Positions 13,548 through 15,377 of a DNA stretch of 15,377 nt are shown here, piece after piece. The stretch is from Propionivibrio sp. (GTDB taxonomy: Bacteria; Pseudomonadota; Gammaproteobacteria; Burkholderiales; Rhodocyclaceae). Position 1 is the first letter of the stretch; each line of letters opens with the position of its first letter. The DNA is taken from NCBI GenBank assembly GCA_017990155.1, contig JAGNOM010000030.1:1-15377 (forward strand). Direction: 5' to 3'. The notes beneath the pieces are model-generated. The model was given only the letters and a program-made list of their open reading frames with translations, ran no database searches and was not told the origin of the DNA. A program made the position numbers and the translations under genes.

Positions 13548-14363
13548 ATGAACACTTCGTCCAGCCCAGCAAGCCCATGTGTAGGTCGATTGAACAAGCG
13601 CCACGCCATTCTGACCGGCGCCGGTGGTGGCATCGGTGTGGCGGTTGCCGCAGCGTTCCTGCGCGAGGGCGCGCTGTGCACGATCGTCGATCTCGCAGCG
13701 CAGCCGTCGCAGGCCGTGCAGGATCTCGTTGCGCAGTACCCGGGGCAGGTGCTGTATGTCGGCGCCGATCTGACCAAGGCCGCCGAGCGTGAGCGCGTTG
13801 TGGCCGAGGGCGTTGCCAAGTTCGGCCCGATTCAGGTGCTGCACAACAACGCGGCGATCTTTGACATGGCGCCGCTGCTCGAAGGTGGCGAGGAGATGTA
13901 CGACAAGATGTTCGCGGTCAACGTCAAGGCGGCATTCTTCATGATGCAGAGCGTGTTGAAGAACATGGTCGAGAACAAGACGCGCGGCGCGATCATCAAC
14001 ATGTCGTCGCAAGCCGGTCGGCGCGGTGAGCCGCTGGTGTCGCATTACTGCGCGAGCAAGGCCGCAATCATCAGCTATACGCAGAGCGCGGCGCTGGCCA
14101 TGGCGCCGCATCATATCCGCGTCAATGCGATCGCACCGGGCGTGATCGACACGCCGATGTGGGGTGGCGTCGACGCGCTGTTTGCCAAGTACGAGCATCT
14201 GGCGATCGGCGAGAAGAAGATCCAGGTCGGCAAGGCCGTGCCGCTTGGCTACATGGGCGCGCCCAGCGATATCGCCGGTGCGGTCGTTTTCCTCGCCAGC
14301 GACGAGGCGTCCTACATCACCGCGCAGACGTTGAACGTCGACGGCGGCAACTGGATGAGCTAA
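13548..14363 (+). CDS. SDR-family polyol dehydrogenase (sorbitol/L-iditol 2-dehydrogenase, SmoS-like)
   Basis: The 271-residue classical short-chain dehydrogenase has TGAGGGIG at 23-30 as the nucleotide-binding glycine motif. D48 at the end of strand 2 favours NAD over NADP. HNNAA is at 99-103, and the tetrad is N125, S154, Y167 and K171 (YCASK). The region SSQAGRRGEPLV, the GVDALFAKYE / GEKK-QVG segment and the NVDGGNWMS terminus match bacterial sorbitol/L-iditol dehydrogenases of the SmoS type closely, so oxidation of a hexitol to a ketose is the best guess. Galactitol or another polyol remains possible. ATG 13548 follows AAGGAG by 8 bases. An AraC regulator begins 24 bases downstream, but no polyol transporter or kinase is within the window. 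Confidence 0.85.
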   Translation: MNTSSSPASPCVGRLNKRHAILTGAGGGIGVAVAAAFLREGALCTIVDLAAQPSQAVQDLVAQYPGQVLYVGADLTKAAERERVVAEGVAKFGPIQVLHNNAAIFDMAPLLEGGEEMYDKMFAVNVKAAFFMMQSVLKNMVENKTRGAIINMSSQAGRRGEPLVSHYCASKAAIISYTQSAALAMAPHHIRVNAIAPGVIDTPMWGGVDALFAKYEHLAIGEKKIQVGKAVPLGYMGAPSDIAGAVVFLASDEASYITAQTLNVDGGNWMS

Positions 14364-14387
14364 GCGAACGATTCATCGGAGTTTGCC

Positions 14388-15377
14388 ATGGCCCTTTTGT
14401 CCGGTCCCCGCATAAACCGATCGCGTCAGCCTGAGCTCGAGGCGGATTTTCACCGCAGTCCGTCGCTCGGGTTCGATCCCAAGACGGAGGTCGGACTGAT
14501 TCGCTGTCTGGCGCATGGCTACCCGACGCCGCTCGCACGCTGGCACTGCCACGAAGAGTATGAGTTGCACATCATTACGGAAACTTCGGGCAAGGCCTTC
14601 GTTGGGGACTGGATCGGGCCGTTCGAACCTGGTCATGTCGCGTTGTGCGGCCCGCGCCTGCCGCACAACTGGATTTCGCACGACCTGCCCGGCGAGGGCG
14701 TGTGCAACCATCTCGTGATTCAGTTCCTGCATTCGCCGATCGAAAAGTCGTGCGCCGAGATTCCCGAGCTCGGCAACGTGCTCCCGCTCCTGGATCGGGC
14801 GCGTCACGGGATCGAGTTTTTTGGTTTCTCGGAGCGGGCCGTCGAATTGTGGGGCAAGGTCAAGGCGGCGAAAGGCCTGTTCCGGCTGGCCGCCTTTCTT
14901 GAGCTGATGGCGGTCATGTCCAAGTGGACCGATTACCGGCTGCTTTCAAGCGTCCAGATGCGAGGCGAGAGCAATTCGGCCGAACTTGAGCAGATCAATT
15001 GCATCGTTAACCGGATCAGCAGCAATCCCAAGAAGTCGATGTCCGCCACCGAATTGGCGGCCGAACTCGGGATGAGCGAGAGCCGCTTCTCGCGCTTCTT
15101 TCATCGCGCGACCGGGAATACCTACACCGATTTCGTCAATCAGGTGCGTATCAACCGGGCGTGCCAGCTGTTGATGAGTTCGGATCGCTATATCGCCAGC
15201 ATCAGCTACGAAGTGGGCTTCAACAGCGTCGCCAACTTCAATCGGCGATTCCTCGAAATCAAGGGCGTGACCCCGTCGGAATTCCGCAAGCTGGCGGAAA
15301 GCCGCTTTGGCGGCTACTCCTCGTACGTCCGCTCCGGGAACGGACAGTCCGAACCCGCGATCAAGGCGGCCGAGTAG
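14388..15377 (+). CDS. AraC-family transcriptional regulator with N-terminal cupin domain
   Basis: The 329-residue regulator ends exactly at the last base of the window (TAG 15375-15377) and is complete. The N-terminal effector domain is cupin-like: RWHCHEEYELHII at 51-63 and GPFEPGHVALCGPRLPHNW at about 77-95. The C-terminal AraC/XylS domain has two helix-turn-helices, SATELAAELGMSESRFSRFF at 219-238 and a second from about 268 (YIASISYEVGFNSVANFNRRF), followed by the family motif GVTPSEFRK. GGAG lies 6 bases before the ATG. It follows the SDR gene by 24 bases, so it is probably co-transcribed and senses the polyol or its product. Confidence 0.92.
   Translation: MALLSGPRINRSRQPELEADFHRSPSLGFDPKTEVGLIRCLAHGYPTPLARWHCHEEYELHIITETSGKAFVGDWIGPFEPGHVALCGPRLPHNWISHDLPGEGVCNHLVIQFLHSPIEKSCAEIPELGNVLPLLDRARHGIEFFGFSERAVELWGKVKAAKGLFRLAAFLELMAVMSKWTDYRLLSSVQMRGESNSAELEQINCIVNRISSNPKKSMSATELAAELGMSESRFSRFFHRATGNTYTDFVNQVRINRACQLLMSSDRYIASISYEVGFNSVANFNRRFLEIKGVTPSEFRKLAESRFGGYSSYVRSGNGQSEPAIKAAE

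Overview
The window reads as chromosomal DNA of a betaproteobacterium, most likely Rhodocyclales or a relative. The indications are a YajQ tail, a betaproteobacterial-type RquA-like protein, a TIGR02281-type periplasmic retropepsin, moderately high GC and Proteobacterial promoters and Shine-Dalgarno sites. I see no phage genes, transposase, integrase, CRISPR array, tRNA or rRNA. The lineage is an inference from protein character, not from a marker gene.

Layout. (1) 1-3187, forward: the last codons of yajQ, then a large SNF2-family helicase/ATPase that begins where SWIM-containing relatives continue from their zinc-binding domain. (2) 3188-4300: an intergenic region with a good sigma70 promoter and several dyads, an RquA-like rhodoquinone-biosynthesis protein, and a clear terminator followed by two more strong hairpins. 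(3) 4428-6018, forward: a tight group of exported or membrane-anchored retropepsin-like protease, small coiled-coil protein and Nudix CoA pyrophosphatase. (4) 6019-7029: a stretch with no long gene that holds palindromes and four very short hydrophobic reading frames of 32-38 codons. All four share a hydrophobic run ending in P-x5-Y, and three form a mini-operon closed by a terminator. This is the least explained part of the window and my main candidate for something undescribed. (5) 7090-11770, reverse: a tripartite drug-efflux operon (NodT-type outer-membrane lipoprotein, EmrA-type adaptor, EmrB-type 14-TM MFS pump) ending with a universal stress protein. It is divergent from a TetR/AcrR regulator at 11875-12492, and a near-perfect dyad overlaps the efflux promoter. 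(6) 12538-13167, reverse: a histidine-phosphatase (phosphoglycerate-mutase-like) protein. (7) 13548-15377, forward: an SDR dehydrogenase closely resembling sorbitol/L-iditol dehydrogenases (SmoS type) and an AraC-family regulator, probably co-transcribed from a promoter overlapped by a LacI-type dyad.

Working together. The efflux genes plus TetR form a self-contained inducible export module. The SDR and AraC genes look like a polyol-use module with its own regulator. RquA suggests the host may make rhodoquinone for fumarate-reducing anaerobic respiration. The microprotein cluster lies between the Nudix and efflux/Usp blocks and has no assigned function.
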